Of a stretch of 39,506 nt of DNA, positions 28,301-38,959 are shown one piece after another. The DNA lies in NCBI GenBank assembly GCA_014383215.1, contig JACNIG010000226.1:1-39506 (forward strand), in the 5' to 3' direction. Every line of letters starts with the position of its first letter. Positions within the stretch are counted from its first letter, which is position 1. The notes under the pieces are model-generated. The model was not told the DNA's origin. It saw only the letters and a list, made by a program, of their open reading frames with translations, and ran no database searches. The stretch is from Candidatus Desulfatibia vada (lineage in GTDB: Bacteria > Desulfobacterota > Desulfobacteria > Desulfobacterales > UBA11574). Made by a program: the position numbers and the translations under genes.

Positions 28301-29281
28301 ATGGCAATGGATTCCTTAAAAACAGATTTTACCAGGCAGTTTGATGTAAAATATCCTATCATTTGTGCCCCCATGTTTCTTGTGAGCTCGGTTAAAATGG
28401 TGGTTGGCGCCAGTGAGTCCGGAGGGGTGGGGACCTTTCCAGCCCTGAATTTCCGTCCCATTGAAAAATATTGCCAAGTCATTAAAGAGATAAAAAGTCT
28501 GACGGCAAAACCTTTTGGGATCAACATTATCGTACAAAAATCCAACAAATACCAATATCAGCAGATCGATCACGCGCTAGAAGAACGGGTTCCTTTAATC
28601 ATCACCTCTTTGGGAAATCCAAAAGAAGTGATTCGGCTGTCACATCAAGTGGGAACCAAGGTTTATTGTGATGTAGTGGGGTTTGAGCATGCCAAAAAGG
28701 TAGCTGATCTGGGAGCTGACGGGCTCATTGCCGTGGGATTTGGTGCCGGTGGTCATGCCGGAGATATTTCACCTTTTGCCCTGATCCCCAACCTGGTGCG
28801 CACGATCAAATTACCGGTTCTTGCCGCCGGAAGCATTGTAGACGGTGCCGGAATGGCGGCTGCCTTTGCATTGGGAGCTTCTGCCGTTTATATTGGAACA
28901 CGTTTTATTGCTTCGCAAGAAGCTGAAGTTTCCGAAAACTACAAAGATGCCATTATGCACGCAGCGAGTGAAGATATCGTCAACACCGACAAAGTGGACG
29001 GATTTCCCGGCAATTTTATTCGCACCAAGGAACTGGAGGCTATCGGTCTGAAGAAAGGTTTGATTGAAGAAATACTCTCAAAAAGCAAAAAAATTAAACG
29101 CTTTATTGCCCTCAGTCGCGCCGCCCGTTCTCTGTTGGGCGGTGTGGATTCGAAGGTGTCTTATCAAACGGTCTACTCAGCCGGCCATGGCGTCGGCCTC
29201 ATAGATAAGGTTTTGTCAATTCAACAGATAATGGAAAAAATCGTAACAGAATACCAAGAGATTAAAGCGCAATTGCCTTAG
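28301..29281 (+). CDS. Nitronate monooxygenase / 2-nitropropane dioxygenase-like FMN oxidoreductase
   Basis: A 326-residue TIM-barrel flavoprotein of the NPD/NMO group. It shows YPIICAPMFLVSSVKM at the start, DGLIAVGFGAGGHAGD (residues about 144-159, FMN phosphate loop), PVLAAGSIVDGAGMAAAFALGA and YIGTRFIASQEA. The histidine of GGHAGD is the usual catalytic or flavin-contact residue. In anaerobes related enzymes are often enoyl-ACP reductase (FabK)-like or act on unknown substrates; oxygenase activity is unlikely here. Follows the hotdog-protein gene, which hints at acyl-thioester chemistry (inference). ATG 28301 or 28307 could both serve. Confidence 0.88.
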   Translation: MAMDSLKTDFTRQFDVKYPIICAPMFLVSSVKMVVGASESGGVGTFPALNFRPIEKYCQVIKEIKSLTAKPFGINIIVQKSNKYQYQQIDHALEERVPLIITSLGNPKEVIRLSHQVGTKVYCDVVGFEHAKKVADLGADGLIAVGFGAGGHAGDISPFALIPNLVRTIKLPVLAAGSIVDGAGMAAAFALGASAVYIGTRFIASQEAEVSENYKDAIMHAASEDIVNTDKVDGFPGNFIRTKELEAIGLKKGLIEEILSKSKKIKRFIALSRAARSLLGGVDSKVSYQTVYSAGHGVGLIDKVLSIQQIMEKIVTEYQEIKAQLP

Positions 29282-29290
29282 TAACGAGGG

Positions 29291-29406
29291 ACTGGTAACC
29301 AGTAAAAAGTTGTCCTTGATGCTGGATACTGGATACTGGATGCTCGATAAAATAAGGAAACTTTCTTTAAAATCCAGTAACCAGCATCCAGCAACCCGTA
29401 ACCCGC
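29291..29406. repeat. Inverted phrase repeat (CTGGATACTGG) before ettA
   Basis: ACTGGTAACCAGT at 29291-29303 is a near palindrome. GATGCTGGATACTGGATACT (from 29318) is mirrored by CCAGTAACCAGCATCCAGCA at 29374-29393. The arms consist of a repeated eight- to nine-base phrase, as in the other gaps of the window. It ends just before the ettA ribosome site. Confidence 0.65.
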
Positions 29407-29419
29407 AAGAGGACCTTTA

Positions 29420-31105
<1,686 letters not shown>

Positions 31106-31174
31106 CCAGCCTGCTTCGCAGCCGGGGTCAGGAGCCAGTAATCAGTTCAATAAGTTAGGGTTTAGAGAATTGTC

Positions 31175-31360
31175 GGGCTTCAGAATTTTTCAAAAAAGGC
31201 GCTATCAAATACGCTGTCTAAGGGTGACCAAATATTTATGATTTGTCAAATTATTCGCGAAGTTGTAAAACGCTTCGGCAGCAATCATAAATATTTGGTC
31301 ACCGTGAGATGTCATGGCGGACGACCAGGATATCACCTTTTTTGAAAAACCCTGAAGCCC
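31175..31360. repeat. Nested palindromic element (MITE-like) between convergent genes
   Basis: Outer arms of 32 bases (31175-31206 and 31329-31360) match at 28 of 32 positions when inverted; they start with GGGCTTCAG and hold a CAAAAAAGG core. Inner arms of 21 bases (31223-31243 and 31283-31303; GGTGACCAAAT...) are exact. A further small GCGAAG/CTTCG stem lies in the centre. Total length 186 bases. No coding frame of interest is inside. It lies between ettA and the MFS gene, so it may also end both transcripts. No clear target-site duplication. Confidence 0.8.
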
Positions 31361-31429
31361 TGTTCCCAGAAGTCATTGAAAAGTTACAGAAATTTAGGTT
31401 AACACAGCAGGAAAAAAGCAAAATGATTT

Positions 31430-32740
31430 TTAGACTATCTGCCGGCAATAGGTTTCGCGAGTAAAAAAAAGTAATAAGAATGATAGCACGGCCCAGGCAA
31501 TCATCAGGGAAAAGCCTGTCTGGTAGGCATCCAGAGTGTAAAGTCTGATACCCTTTATAACTTCTCCTTGCCATTTTAGATCCAGAATCCAGCCTACTGC
31601 AGGCTGTAGCAACATAGGCCCCATCATGACCCCCATATTGACGACACCGGAAACCGTTCCCGACAAATAAGCGGGAACTGATTCTTTAGCGAACGCAAAG
31701 CTGATGATGATGCAGCCGGAGCTAAAACCGGTCAGTAAAAGCACGCCAACCAGCCCATAAGCTGAAATGTGCGTAATAAAGACAATCGCACTCCATCCGG
31801 CAATAGATACGGCGCTTCCGATTAGATAAAGCGGTTTGCGATGTCCCCAGCGATCTGAAAACCAACCGAAAATCGGTCCGCCGACCGCCCACGCCACCAG
31901 CAGGGTGGATGTCATAGCCGCTGCCAGGGGTGGCGACAATCCATGATGGGTAGTGAGGAAAGGAACTCCCCAAAGGCCGGAAAATGTTAGCACACAGCCG
32001 ACAAGTCCACCTGGTATTACACACATAAGCCATGTATTCGGATAGTTGAACACCTCAATGATTCCCTGCATTATTCTTTGACGCGTATTTTGATCAGCCG
32101 TTGTGACGGGGTTGCCCAGATCAGCATAGCCCTTTTCGTGCGGATAATCCCTAACAAAGAACCAAATGCCCGCACCGATAACAAAAGTTAATAAGGCCGA
32201 AAGCAGAATTACACTGCGCCAGGTATAGTGATTCATCAGCAGCCGCAGAGGGGTTCCTGCAAAAACAGCGCCGACAACACCAAAAAAGAGTGCCACCCCT
32301 GATACCATTGCATAATAGCGTTGTGGAAACCAATTGTTAGACACCTTCAGCAACCCGACGAAAGCAACCGCAACAGAGCCGCCGATTAAAAATCGGCCCA
32401 TATTGGCCCAGATGATCTGGGGAGCCAGGGCAAACAGCAGTGTGCCGATTCCGGCAACCAGCGCTCCCATAGTGAGCAACCGGCGCGGCCCCCAGGTGTC
32501 AGCTAAAATCCCCGTGGGAATTTGCATGGCCACGTAACTATAAAAATAAAAGCCTGACAGGTTGCCCAGTGCGGTCGCACTGATGTTGAACTCCCTCATC
32601 AGTTCTTCCGTCATTACGGCTGGTGCCACGCGCTGAAAAAAACCCATCAGGTAAAAAAGAGCGCCCAGGCCCCAGACGAACCAGGCAACTCTCAGCGGAG
32701 GTGGATGGTCAAGGTTCATCTTTTCAGGTTTCAATGTCAT
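31430..32740 (-). CDS. Major facilitator superfamily transporter
   Basis: A 436-residue membrane protein with about 12 hydrophobic segments. The MFS loop 2-3 motif appears as GILADTWGPRRLL (residues about 78-90), and its second-half counterpart is GWFSDRWGHRKPL (near 290-302). The cytoplasmic loop between halves holds PVTTADQNTRQRIM. It belongs to the anion:cation symporter/organic-acid-like group by general look; the substrate cannot be told. Its ATG overlaps the stop of the small coiled-coil gene upstream (ATGA, 32737-32740), so the two are translated together. Convergent with ettA. Confidence 0.92.
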   Translation of the reverse strand: MTLKPEKMNLDHPPPLRVAWFVWGLGALFYLMGFFQRVAPAVMTEELMREFNISATALGNLSGFYFYSYVAMQIPTGILADTWGPRRLLTMGALVAGIGTLLFALAPQIIWANMGRFLIGGSVAVAFVGLLKVSNNWFPQRYYAMVSGVALFFGVVGAVFAGTPLRLLMNHYTWRSVILLSALLTFVIGAGIWFFVRDYPHEKGYADLGNPVTTADQNTRQRIMQGIIEVFNYPNTWLMCVIPGGLVGCVLTFSGLWGVPFLTTHHGLSPPLAAAMTSTLLVAWAVGGPIFGWFSDRWGHRKPLYLIGSAVSIAGWSAIVFITHISAYGLVGVLLLTGFSSGCIIISFAFAKESVPAYLSGTVSGVVNMGVMMGPMLLQPAVGWILDLKWQGEVIKGIRLYTLDAYQTGFSLMIAWAVLSFLLLFFTRETYCRQIV

Positions 32741-33009
32741 GCCGTTGAATTAATCCAGAACGGAATCTCCGATGGTCTGCCCGTGGAAATCCAGGGATAT
32801 CTGCTTTCCAGTTCTTTCAACCTGTTTTTCAAATAGTCTACCCGTGACACCAGCTCTTGGTTCTGTGAGTCCGACCGCAGATCAGCTTCGGCATCGCGCA
32901 AGCAAATCCGAAGGTCAAGATACTCTCTTTCAAGATGCTGAACGCTGCTGCGATATTGATAACTTATTTCAAACAGTATATCCTCTTCCGGAATTTTTGG
33001 TGTCTTCAT
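32737..33009 (-). CDS. Small coiled-coil protein coupled to the MFS transporter
   Basis: A 90-residue soluble protein, mostly charged helix: about residues 18-70 show heptad-like leucines (VQHLEREYLDLRICLRDAEAD, given in part). It ends PWISTGRPSEIPFWINSTA. No family was recognised. It has GAGGT nine bases before the ATG and its own promoter candidate at 33032-33059, and overlaps the transporter start by four bases. A regulatory or chaperone role for the transporter is only a guess from linkage. Confidence 0.72.
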   Translation of the reverse strand: MKTPKIPEEDILFEISYQYRSSVQHLEREYLDLRICLRDAEADLRSDSQNQELVSRVDYLKNRLKELESRYPWISTGRPSEIPFWINSTA

Positions 33010-33031
33010 AAGTTCAGACCTCGTTATTTAC

Positions 33032-33059
33032 ATTGTATAAATGACCGTATACCTTTCAA
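33032..33059 (-). promoter_or_regulatory. Sigma-70 promoter candidate for the coiled-coil/MFS operon
   Basis: On the minus strand TTGAAA (33059-33054), a 16-base spacer and TACAAT (33037-33032) give 5/6 and 5/6 matches. Transcription would start near 33025, about 16 bases before the ATG at 33009, so the leader would be short. Confidence 0.5.
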
Positions 33060-33101
33060 TACCATGGAATTGCACACAAATTAGACATTAGGTCGGCTAG
33101 T

Positions 33102-33158
33102 TTCTACGGTTCCGGGTTCCCGGTTCAGGGTTAAGCGCTTCGCGCTTTTTTCTTTAAC
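33102..33158 (+). other. GGTTC-phrase repeat followed by a terminator-like hairpin
   Basis: GGTTCCGGGTTCCCGGTTCA from about 33109 is a GGTTC-type phrase run. It leads into AAGCGC-TTC-GCGCTT (33133-33147), a perfect hairpin with a T-run (33146-33151), itself enclosed by GGTTAA/TTTAACC. It lies between divergent genes, with no plus-strand gene ending nearby, so it would act on a leader transcript if at all. The remaining part of this 325-base gap shows no gene. Confidence 0.55.
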
Positions 33159-33334
33159 CGCTGATTCCATTGTTATGATCATAACTTGCTTGGCGGTGTT
33201 GTCAAGGGATTGGATTAAAGCAGGATATATCGGGCCGGTTATGGTCGATATTTTCCCCTTAATTACTAAAATTTGACATGACAGTGTGGTTTCGGTTAAG
33301 TTGCAATTATAAAACCTAAGTTGAGAGGTTCGAT

Positions 33335-33739
33335 ATGAACAAAATAAAGCTCACAATTTTTCTGCTTATAATGCTGGTCGCTGGATGCCCAAATTTATCG
33401 AATGTAAAGCAAATGAATATGTTTGACTGGATAACAGCGTCATTCAAGGATTCTGTTCGCTGGTCGGATTTCGAAGCCGCAAACCAGTTGAGAAAGGACG
33501 CACAAACAGAAAGCAACCCACCTGATTTCAAAAAACTTAAAAATGTAAGGGTGACTTCTTATGATGTAAAGCAAATCATTCCTATGGATAACAAATTAAA
33601 AATCCGCCAGATCGTTGAGATTAATTATTACAAGACAGATAATATGGTCGAAAAAACCCTTATTCACGATCAGCTATGGGAATATGACGCCGCAGATGAA
33701 AGCTGGTCTCTTAAGAGCAGGTTACCCGACTTTAAGTGA
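33335..33739 (+). CDS. Small predicted lipoprotein
   Basis: A 134-residue protein with a lipoprotein signal: MNKIK, a hydrophobic stretch LTIFLLIMLV, then the lipobox LVAGC with C18 as the lipidated residue. The mature part has no recognised family; it contains FDWITASFKDSVRWSDFEAA and a beta-rich C-terminal half (VRVTSYDVKQI, IRQIVEINYYK, LWEYDAADESWSL), similar in style to small NTF2-like envelope proteins. That likeness is weak. GAGAGG precedes the ATG. It stands alone and is followed by a good terminator at 33749. Confidence 0.8.
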   Translation: MNKIKLTIFLLIMLVAGCPNLSNVKQMNMFDWITASFKDSVRWSDFEAANQLRKDAQTESNPPDFKKLKNVRVTSYDVKQIIPMDNKLKIRQIVEINYYKTDNMVEKTLIHDQLWEYDAADESWSLKSRLPDFK

Positions 33740-33748
33740 AACCTAAAG

Positions 33749-33792
33749 CCTGCATAAACTGTTCTTTAAAAGAAACATATTATGCAGGTTTT
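33749..33792 (+). terminator. Terminator of the lipoprotein gene
   Basis: CCTGCATAA (33749-33757) pairs exactly with TTATGCAGG (33780-33788) around a 22-base loop and is followed by TTTT. The complement also has a T-containing tail, so it may work from both sides between the lipoprotein gene and the convergent DUF1846 gene. Confidence 0.7.
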
Positions 33793-33841
33793 GGGTGAAG
33801 AGCTAAAGAAACCTGTTCGGATGCTGCCTGAAATATACGGG

Positions 33842-35359
33842 TTAGGTAATAAAAAGATCTTTGGTAGAAAAATTAGGGTCGCTCGTTAGGTTCACCCCCA
33901 GGCGCCTCAGGCCGGCCTCGTCACCCGGTGTAGGAATGTGGGTCATGTGAACTTCACATCCCCGAAGTTCCTCTAATTTCTCCATGGCTAACTGGGCGGC
34001 AGGATTGACCGTTGTGCTGATACTGAGGGAAATAAGGGTTTCCACCAGGTCCAAGCTTAGGGTTTTTTCATTCAGCACCTCGGTTTTAAGGGTTCTAACC
34101 GCTTCGATAATATTGGGGGGGAGCAATTTAATCTTTTCCGGGATTTCCGCCAAATGCTTAATTGCATGTAAAACAAGACTTGAAGCCGCGTGAAGCCGAG
34201 GCGAGTTGTTGCCTGTCACTACTGTGCCGTTCTTGAGGGCAATGGCCGCGCCGCAATAAACGCCTTCACTACCTTTATCGTTTTCTTGTGCTGCTATGGA
34301 CGCCCTGCGCGCGGGCTCAACCACACTGCGGTATTGCAGATCAAGATTGAAATCTTTAATAAGCAGTTCTGCTCTTTGTACCGTTCCCTTATCCGTTAAG
34401 CCCATTGCATATTCACACCGATATCTAAAATACCTCCTGATCAACTCCTGCTTGGCTGATTCCTGGGTCATTTCATCGTCGGTTATTGCAAAGCCGGCTC
34501 TATTAACACCCATGTCAGTAGGTGATTTATAAAATAATTCCCCGCCCATGATCTTTTTCAATATTCTTTTAAGAACAGGGAACACTTCCACGTCGCGGTT
34601 GTAGTTGATCGTCTTCTGGTTGTAGGCCTCCAGGTGAAAAGGATCTATCATATTAACATCCCCAAGATCCGCGGTTGCAGCTTCATAGGCCACATTGACA
34701 GGATGTTTGAGGGGTAAATTCCAAATGGGAAAGGTCTCGAATTTAGCATATCCTGCATTAATGCCCCTTTTATAGTCATGGTACACCTGGGAAAGGGACG
34801 TTGCCAATTTCCCGCTCCCCGGGCCGGGACCGGTAACGATTACCAGGGGTTTTTCCGTTGCAATATATTCATTGGCGCCATAACCCTCATCGCTGACGAT
34901 CAGGTCGATATCCGTTGGATATCCTTTGGTATATTGATGAGTATAGACCTTTATGCCTCTGCGTTCCAATTTGTTTTTAAACTGGATGGCCGACGGCTGA
35001 TTCTCGAAGCGGGTAATCACCACTCCCAGTACATCGATCCCCCATCCCCTTATATCGTCGATGAGTTTGAGGGCATCGGAATCATAGGTAATGCCGAAAT
35101 CGGCCCTCATTTTTTTCCTTTCAATATCACCGGCATAAATACAGAGTAAAATATCGGCTTTTTCTTTTAAGGTCTGAAGGAGTCTCATTTTTATATTGGG
35201 ATCGTAACCCGGCAAGACCCGGGCAGCATGGTAGTCATATAAAAGCTTGCCGCCGAATTCAAGATAGAGCTTATTGTCAAACTTTTTCATCCGTTCAAGG
35301 ATTTCAGATTTTTGCTCCTGTAGATATTTCTCGTTGTCAAACGCAGTATGAACCGCCAT
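33842..35359 (-). CDS. DUF1846 (UPF0371) family protein
   Basis: A 505-residue protein matching the DUF1846/UPF0371 family in full length. Landmarks are FGGKLLYDYHAARVLPGY near 35-52, IVTGPGPGSGKLATSLSQVYHD (about 173-194, core GPGPGSGKLAT; a P-loop-like turn), and PLKHPVNVAYEAATADL. The family is widespread in Firmicutes and anaerobes; structures exist, but the reaction is not established, so no function is claimed. GGAGGAGG precedes the ATG by five bases. The upstream gap contains a GGTTC-phrase repeat. Single gene on the minus strand. Confidence 0.93.
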   Translation of the reverse strand: MAVHTAFDNEKYLQEQKSEILERMKKFDNKLYLEFGGKLLYDYHAARVLPGYDPNIKMRLLQTLKEKADILLCIYAGDIERKKMRADFGITYDSDALKLIDDIRGWGIDVLGVVITRFENQPSAIQFKNKLERRGIKVYTHQYTKGYPTDIDLIVSDEGYGANEYIATEKPLVIVTGPGPGSGKLATSLSQVYHDYKRGINAGYAKFETFPIWNLPLKHPVNVAYEAATADLGDVNMIDPFHLEAYNQKTINYNRDVEVFPVLKRILKKIMGGELFYKSPTDMGVNRAGFAITDDEMTQESAKQELIRRYFRYRCEYAMGLTDKGTVQRAELLIKDFNLDLQYRSVVEPARRASIAAQENDKGSEGVYCGAAIALKNGTVVTGNNSPRLHAASSLVLHAIKHLAEIPEKIKLLPPNIIEAVRTLKTEVLNEKTLSLDLVETLISLSISTTVNPAAQLAMEKLEELRGCEVHMTHIPTPGDEAGLRRLGVNLTSDPNFSTKDLFIT

Positions 35360-35447
35360 TCGTCCTCCTCCATTCGTTTATAAATCGCTGAAAAACAAGT
35401 TTGCCGGCATGGACTTTCCTGTGCGAGCTGATCAGTATTGTTTGCAG

Positions 35448-35506
35448 GCGTTCCCAGGTTCAGAGTTCCCCGTTCAGGGTTCCCCATTCAGGGGTACAAT
35501 TAATTT
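35448..35506. repeat. GTTC-phrase repeat upstream of the DUF1846 gene
   Basis: Five loose copies of a ten-base GTTCCCMGGTTCAG-like phrase run from 35448 to about 35497 (CGTTCCCAGGTTCAGAG, then CCGTTCAGGGTTCC). It shares GTTCAGGGTT with 33102-33135 and with 3813-3925. Here only one orientation is seen. No gene in the gap. Confidence 0.6.
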
Positions 35507-35515
35507 AACAAACTA

Positions 35516-36010
35516 CTAATTAGCTTCCTCCAGCCAGGCTTTGATCTTACTTTTAGAAGGCGGTTTGCCCCAGCCCATGATGCGGCCGTTGATGATCAGG
35601 GCCGGCATACCCATCACACCGTACTTTGCAATTTCTTTGATATCCCTGACGTGTTCCAAATCGGCCGCTTGGTTCATCTCGCTTAAAACATCCAGAACAT
35701 CCTTTTCCAGACGGTCACACTGGGCACAGCCCGGTCCCAGCACTTTAATCTCAAGTATCTTATGAGAATCTTTTTGATATGGCTGACCAAGGAATTTTCT
35801 CAACTCCCTGACAAAGGCACGGCCGTAGCTCTCGCGCACTTTAGCGGGAATATAATTTTGTTTGGAAAGCCGCTTTAAAAGTTCGGCGGCAACCGTGTCG
35901 TCAGACTCGTGCCCAAAGTCCGGGGCCAGCTCTTCAACAGCGCTTTGTAAACCGACTATGCCGACCTTATGCGTACCGATTTTTATTTGAGTGATGTCCG
36001 TTGCAGCCAT
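35516..36010 (-). CDS. Thioredoxin-fold protein with CxxC and helical N-terminal domain
   Basis: A 164-residue protein. The C-terminal half (about 85-164) is a small thioredoxin/glutaredoxin-like domain of the redox-active disulfide protein 2 (MTH895) type, with GPGC95AQC98 and the cis-proline in GMPAL (P136). The N-terminal 80 residues are helical with NYIPAKVRESYGRAFVREL, a segment often fused to such domains in sulfate reducers. It may exchange disulfides or carry sulfur or metal; the partner is unknown. Upstream at 36030-36060 there is a CACCAAGGCACCAAG phrase. Separate from its neighbours by more than 140 bases. Confidence 0.87.
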   Translation of the reverse strand: MAATDITQIKIGTHKVGIVGLQSAVEELAPDFGHESDDTVAAELLKRLSKQNYIPAKVRESYGRAFVRELRKFLGQPYQKDSHKILEIKVLGPGCAQCDRLEKDVLDVLSEMNQAADLEHVRDIKEIAKYGVMGMPALIINGRIMGWGKPPSKSKIKAWLEEAN

Positions 36011-36156
36011 TATGAATTAACATTAGGGGCAATAGTTCAGCCACCAAGGCACCAAGACTCTAAGATTATAATATAATTCTTTTTTTTGCTAGTGTCCGTA
36101 GTCCTTTGTCAGTTGTTTTCGCAAACACCTATTTCAAGGGTATGTCGATCGGGGAT

Positions 36157-37869
36157 TTATATTGGGGAATCAATTATCCGCCGGCACTCATAAATTGCCA
36201 AATCATCGCCGTTAATTGTCTTGTCGGCCAGCATTTTGACTCTGACAAAAGTGTCTGTAATAAATTTTTTGGCAATATCAAATTTGTGATCGGATTTTAT
36301 GGCGTTCTGCAGCAGTAAAACCGCTATGAGGGTTTCAGTGGCCATGTCCACCAATCCCCTGGCATAATATTCTAAATACAGGTGGTCATTCTTGGCTTTG
36401 ACGCTACTCACCGCCTGTTGTAATAATTTTTCACATTCTCTTATTTTCTCGACCAGGGGATTGAAAGCTTCCGGGAAGCTTTGACTAATCTTTATTTCCA
36501 ACAATTTGAAAAATAGTCCCGAAGTAATGCCTCCGATAGCGGCGACAACTTGAAGTTGTGAGGTACCCTCGTATATGGTAGTTATGCGGGCGTCTCGATA
36601 AAGGCGTTCAACCTCATAGTCCCGCATATATCCGGCCCCGGCAAAAACCTGAATGGCGTCATAGGTTACTTTATTACACATTTCAGAGGCATAATATTTG
36701 ACCATGGGAGTAAGCAGACCGGCGAACCGATTTAATTCCTTAATTTTGGCGGCGCTTTCTTTGTCTTTTGTTCCGTAACTATTATAGACGTGGTGGACAT
36801 CGACCGTCAGCGAGGCTTCATACATAAGGCTGCGAGCCGCTTCGATCTGGACACGCATATTGGTCAACATTTCTAAAACAGGGGGAAATTCGATAATGCT
36901 TTTGCCAAACTGTTTGCGCTGTCGGGCATATTGCAAGGACTGATTGTAGGCTTCCAGGGCAATACCTATGCTTTGGGCACCAACGACCAGCCGGGCCCCG
37001 TTCATCAGCGACATGACATAGCGCGAAAGTCCCCGTTTACGCTTCCCGACAAGGTGTGCCCGGCAGTTTTTAAATTGAAGTTCGCAAGTTGGAGAACCGT
37101 GGATGCCGAGTTTGTCCTCAAGGCGTCGAACCAGCAGATTCTCGTCTTTTTCATACAGAAAAAGGCTTAATCCGCGGGCCCCTTGTACATTCTGCTCGGA
37201 GCGGGCAAGCACCAGCAGAACATGGCCGCACCCGTTTGAAATAAAATGTTTGACGCCGTTTAAGAACCAGCATTCTTCTTTCTCGTCGTAAGTCGCCCGC
37301 AGACCGATGGCCTGCAGGTCCGACCCGGCCTCCGGTTCCGTCAGCACCATGGCACCGGAGTACTCACCGGAGGCCATCTTGGGGAGGTATTTGTCTTTCA
37401 GTTCGGGACTTGCATATAGGTGAATCGTCTCGGAGATTTCTTGTAAACCGAATAGCGTCATAAAACTGGCATCTGCCCGCGATACGATCTCGACAGCCAT
37501 CATGTAAACGGTCATCGGAAAGTTCAGCCCCCCATATTTGCGCGGCAGGGTAAAACCGAACAACTCGGCCTGTTTAAGACGATTTATCATTTCCTGGGTA
37601 CCCGTAGCATAGCTCACCACATTGTTTTCGAGCTTGCACCCTTGGCGATCAGTATCAGTGGCGGCCGGTGCCAGAATCTCGGCTGACAGCTCACCGATCA
37701 GCGACAAAGCCTGATGGCAGTTGTCCAGTGCATCTTCAAAATTATCCGGTGCATACGGGTACGCTTTGTTGTCGGTATAGTCTTTTTCCCTAAGCTCTAA
37801 AATTACTTTAAAACGTTCGTCATTAAGATGAAACTTAATATCCTCGTTGTCAGTGAAATAATTCGCCAC
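36157..37869 (-). CDS. Acyl-CoA dehydrogenase (long form)
   Basis: A 570-residue FAD acyl-CoA dehydrogenase. The core domain is clear: GFTLPRKYGGLNFP, AMVLTEPEAGSDL (flavin and substrate site), GLSLFLYEK, and TTIYEGTSQLQ with the catalytic-type glutamate. An N-terminal and a C-terminal extension make it longer than the 380-residue standard form, as in AidB-like/ACAD9-like bacterial enzymes. It oxidises an acyl-CoA to the enoyl-CoA and gives electrons to ETF; EtfA is encoded two bases upstream, so a dedicated pair is likely. The chain length of its substrate cannot be told. Intact. Confidence 0.95.
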   Translation of the reverse strand: MANYFTDNEDIKFHLNDERFKVILELREKDYTDNKAYPYAPDNFEDALDNCHQALSLIGELSAEILAPAATDTDRQGCKLENNVVSYATGTQEMINRLKQAELFGFTLPRKYGGLNFPMTVYMMAVEIVSRADASFMTLFGLQEISETIHLYASPELKDKYLPKMASGEYSGAMVLTEPEAGSDLQAIGLRATYDEKEECWFLNGVKHFISNGCGHVLLVLARSEQNVQGARGLSLFLYEKDENLLVRRLEDKLGIHGSPTCELQFKNCRAHLVGKRKRGLSRYVMSLMNGARLVVGAQSIGIALEAYNQSLQYARQRKQFGKSIIEFPPVLEMLTNMRVQIEAARSLMYEASLTVDVHHVYNSYGTKDKESAAKIKELNRFAGLLTPMVKYYASEMCNKVTYDAIQVFAGAGYMRDYEVERLYRDARITTIYEGTSQLQVVAAIGGITSGLFFKLLEIKISQSFPEAFNPLVEKIRECEKLLQQAVSSVKAKNDHLYLEYYARGLVDMATETLIAVLLLQNAIKSDHKFDIAKKFITDTFVRVKMLADKTINGDDLAIYECRRIIDSPI

Positions 37870-37871
37870 TT

Positions 37872-38879
37872 CTAATCCTTTTCCTTATATGCTTTGATCA
37901 TCCTGGGGATAACCTCATTAAGGTCCCCTGTTATTCCGTAGTGGGCAACGGAAAATATGGGTGCATCGGAATCCGTGTTTATGGCTATTATTCTACTGGA
38001 CTCCTGCATGCCTGCCCGGTGCTGGATGGCTCCCGATATCCCGCACGCTACATATAGATTTGGACGGACGGTAACGCCCGTCTGTCCTATCTGGCGCTCA
38101 TGGTCGACAAACCCGGCATCCACGGCCGCTCGTGTGGCCCCCACTTCTCCTCCCAATACTCTTGCAAGTTCACGGACAAGCTCAAAATTGTCTTTTGATC
38201 CCACCCCCATGCCGCCGGCGACAATAATTCTGGCAGACTTTAGATTGACCTTTTTTTCGGCCTTAACGCGTTCGACGATTTTGAAAATCAGGTCTTTTTC
38301 GGTCAGGGTCGGATTCAGTTCGACAACTGTTCCTTTTCTGGCAGGATCCGCCTCAGGCTGCCTGAAAACACCTTCTCGTACAGTTGCCATTTGTGGTTTT
38401 GTTTCAGGCGTCACAATCGTCGCGATCACATTGCCGCCAAACGCCGGACGAATCTGTAAAAGCAGTTCCTTCCAGATCTTCTTGCCGAACTTATACTCTC
38501 CAATCTGCAAATCGGTACAATCCGCCGTCAGACCTGTCCGCATGTGGGAAGCAATTCTGGGTGCCAGGTCTCTCCCTGTAGTGGTGGCACCGATCAGCAA
38601 AATGCCGGGCCGATATTCCTTGATAAGCTCCACTGCTATGCGGGTGTATGGCAAGGTAAGATAATGGGCCAGCTGTGCATGATCGGCTACGCAAACCATA
38701 TCGGCACCGTAGGCTATCAAATCAGAAGCCGCCCCTGAAACTCCATGTCCAACAATAAAACAGCCCAGTTCACAGCCCAGCTGGTCGGCCAGTTCTCTGC
38801 CTTTCCAAAGCAGTTCCAGGCTCACATCTGCAATGGTTCCCGAATCGTTTTCTATAAATACCCAAACTCCGTTTTCCAT
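37872..38879 (-). CDS. etfA: Electron transfer flavoprotein alpha subunit
   Basis: A 335-residue EtfA. The N-terminal half has LLIGATTTGRDLAPRIASHM and GLTADCTDL. The C-terminal FAD domain has VAGGMGVGSKDNF, GATRAAVDAGF, IGQTGVTVRPNLYVACGISGAIQH and AINTDSDAPIF, all typical. With EtfB it carries electrons from acyl-CoA dehydrogenase to the quinone pool or other acceptors. It follows etfB after 80 bases and is followed at once by the dehydrogenase. Start ATG 38879 directly precedes ENGVWVFIEND. No extra ferredoxin domain is present. Confidence 0.97.
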   Translation of the reverse strand: MENGVWVFIENDSGTIADVSLELLWKGRELADQLGCELGCFIVGHGVSGAASDLIAYGADMVCVADHAQLAHYLTLPYTRIAVELIKEYRPGILLIGATTTGRDLAPRIASHMRTGLTADCTDLQIGEYKFGKKIWKELLLQIRPAFGGNVIATIVTPETKPQMATVREGVFRQPEADPARKGTVVELNPTLTEKDLIFKIVERVKAEKKVNLKSARIIVAGGMGVGSKDNFELVRELARVLGGEVGATRAAVDAGFVDHERQIGQTGVTVRPNLYVACGISGAIQHRAGMQESSRIIAINTDSDAPIFSVAHYGITGDLNEVIPRMIKAYKEKD

Positions 38880-38911
38880 AATGTAATAGTCTAGAAATTT
38901 CCTTTTTTAGA

Positions 38912-38957
38912 TCCCGTTTTAAGCGGGAGTTATATAGAATCGCGAAGCGATTGTATA
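38912..38957. other. Two hairpins between etfB and etfA
   Basis: TCCCG...CGGGA (38912-38928) and TATAGAATCGC-GAA-GCGATTGTATA (38933-38957) both form stems; the second is a long palindrome with a three-base loop. It closely resembles the hairpin at 1775-1793. They lie in the 80-base gap within the etf operon and may affect mRNA processing. Confidence 0.55.
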
Positions 38958-38959
38958 AT

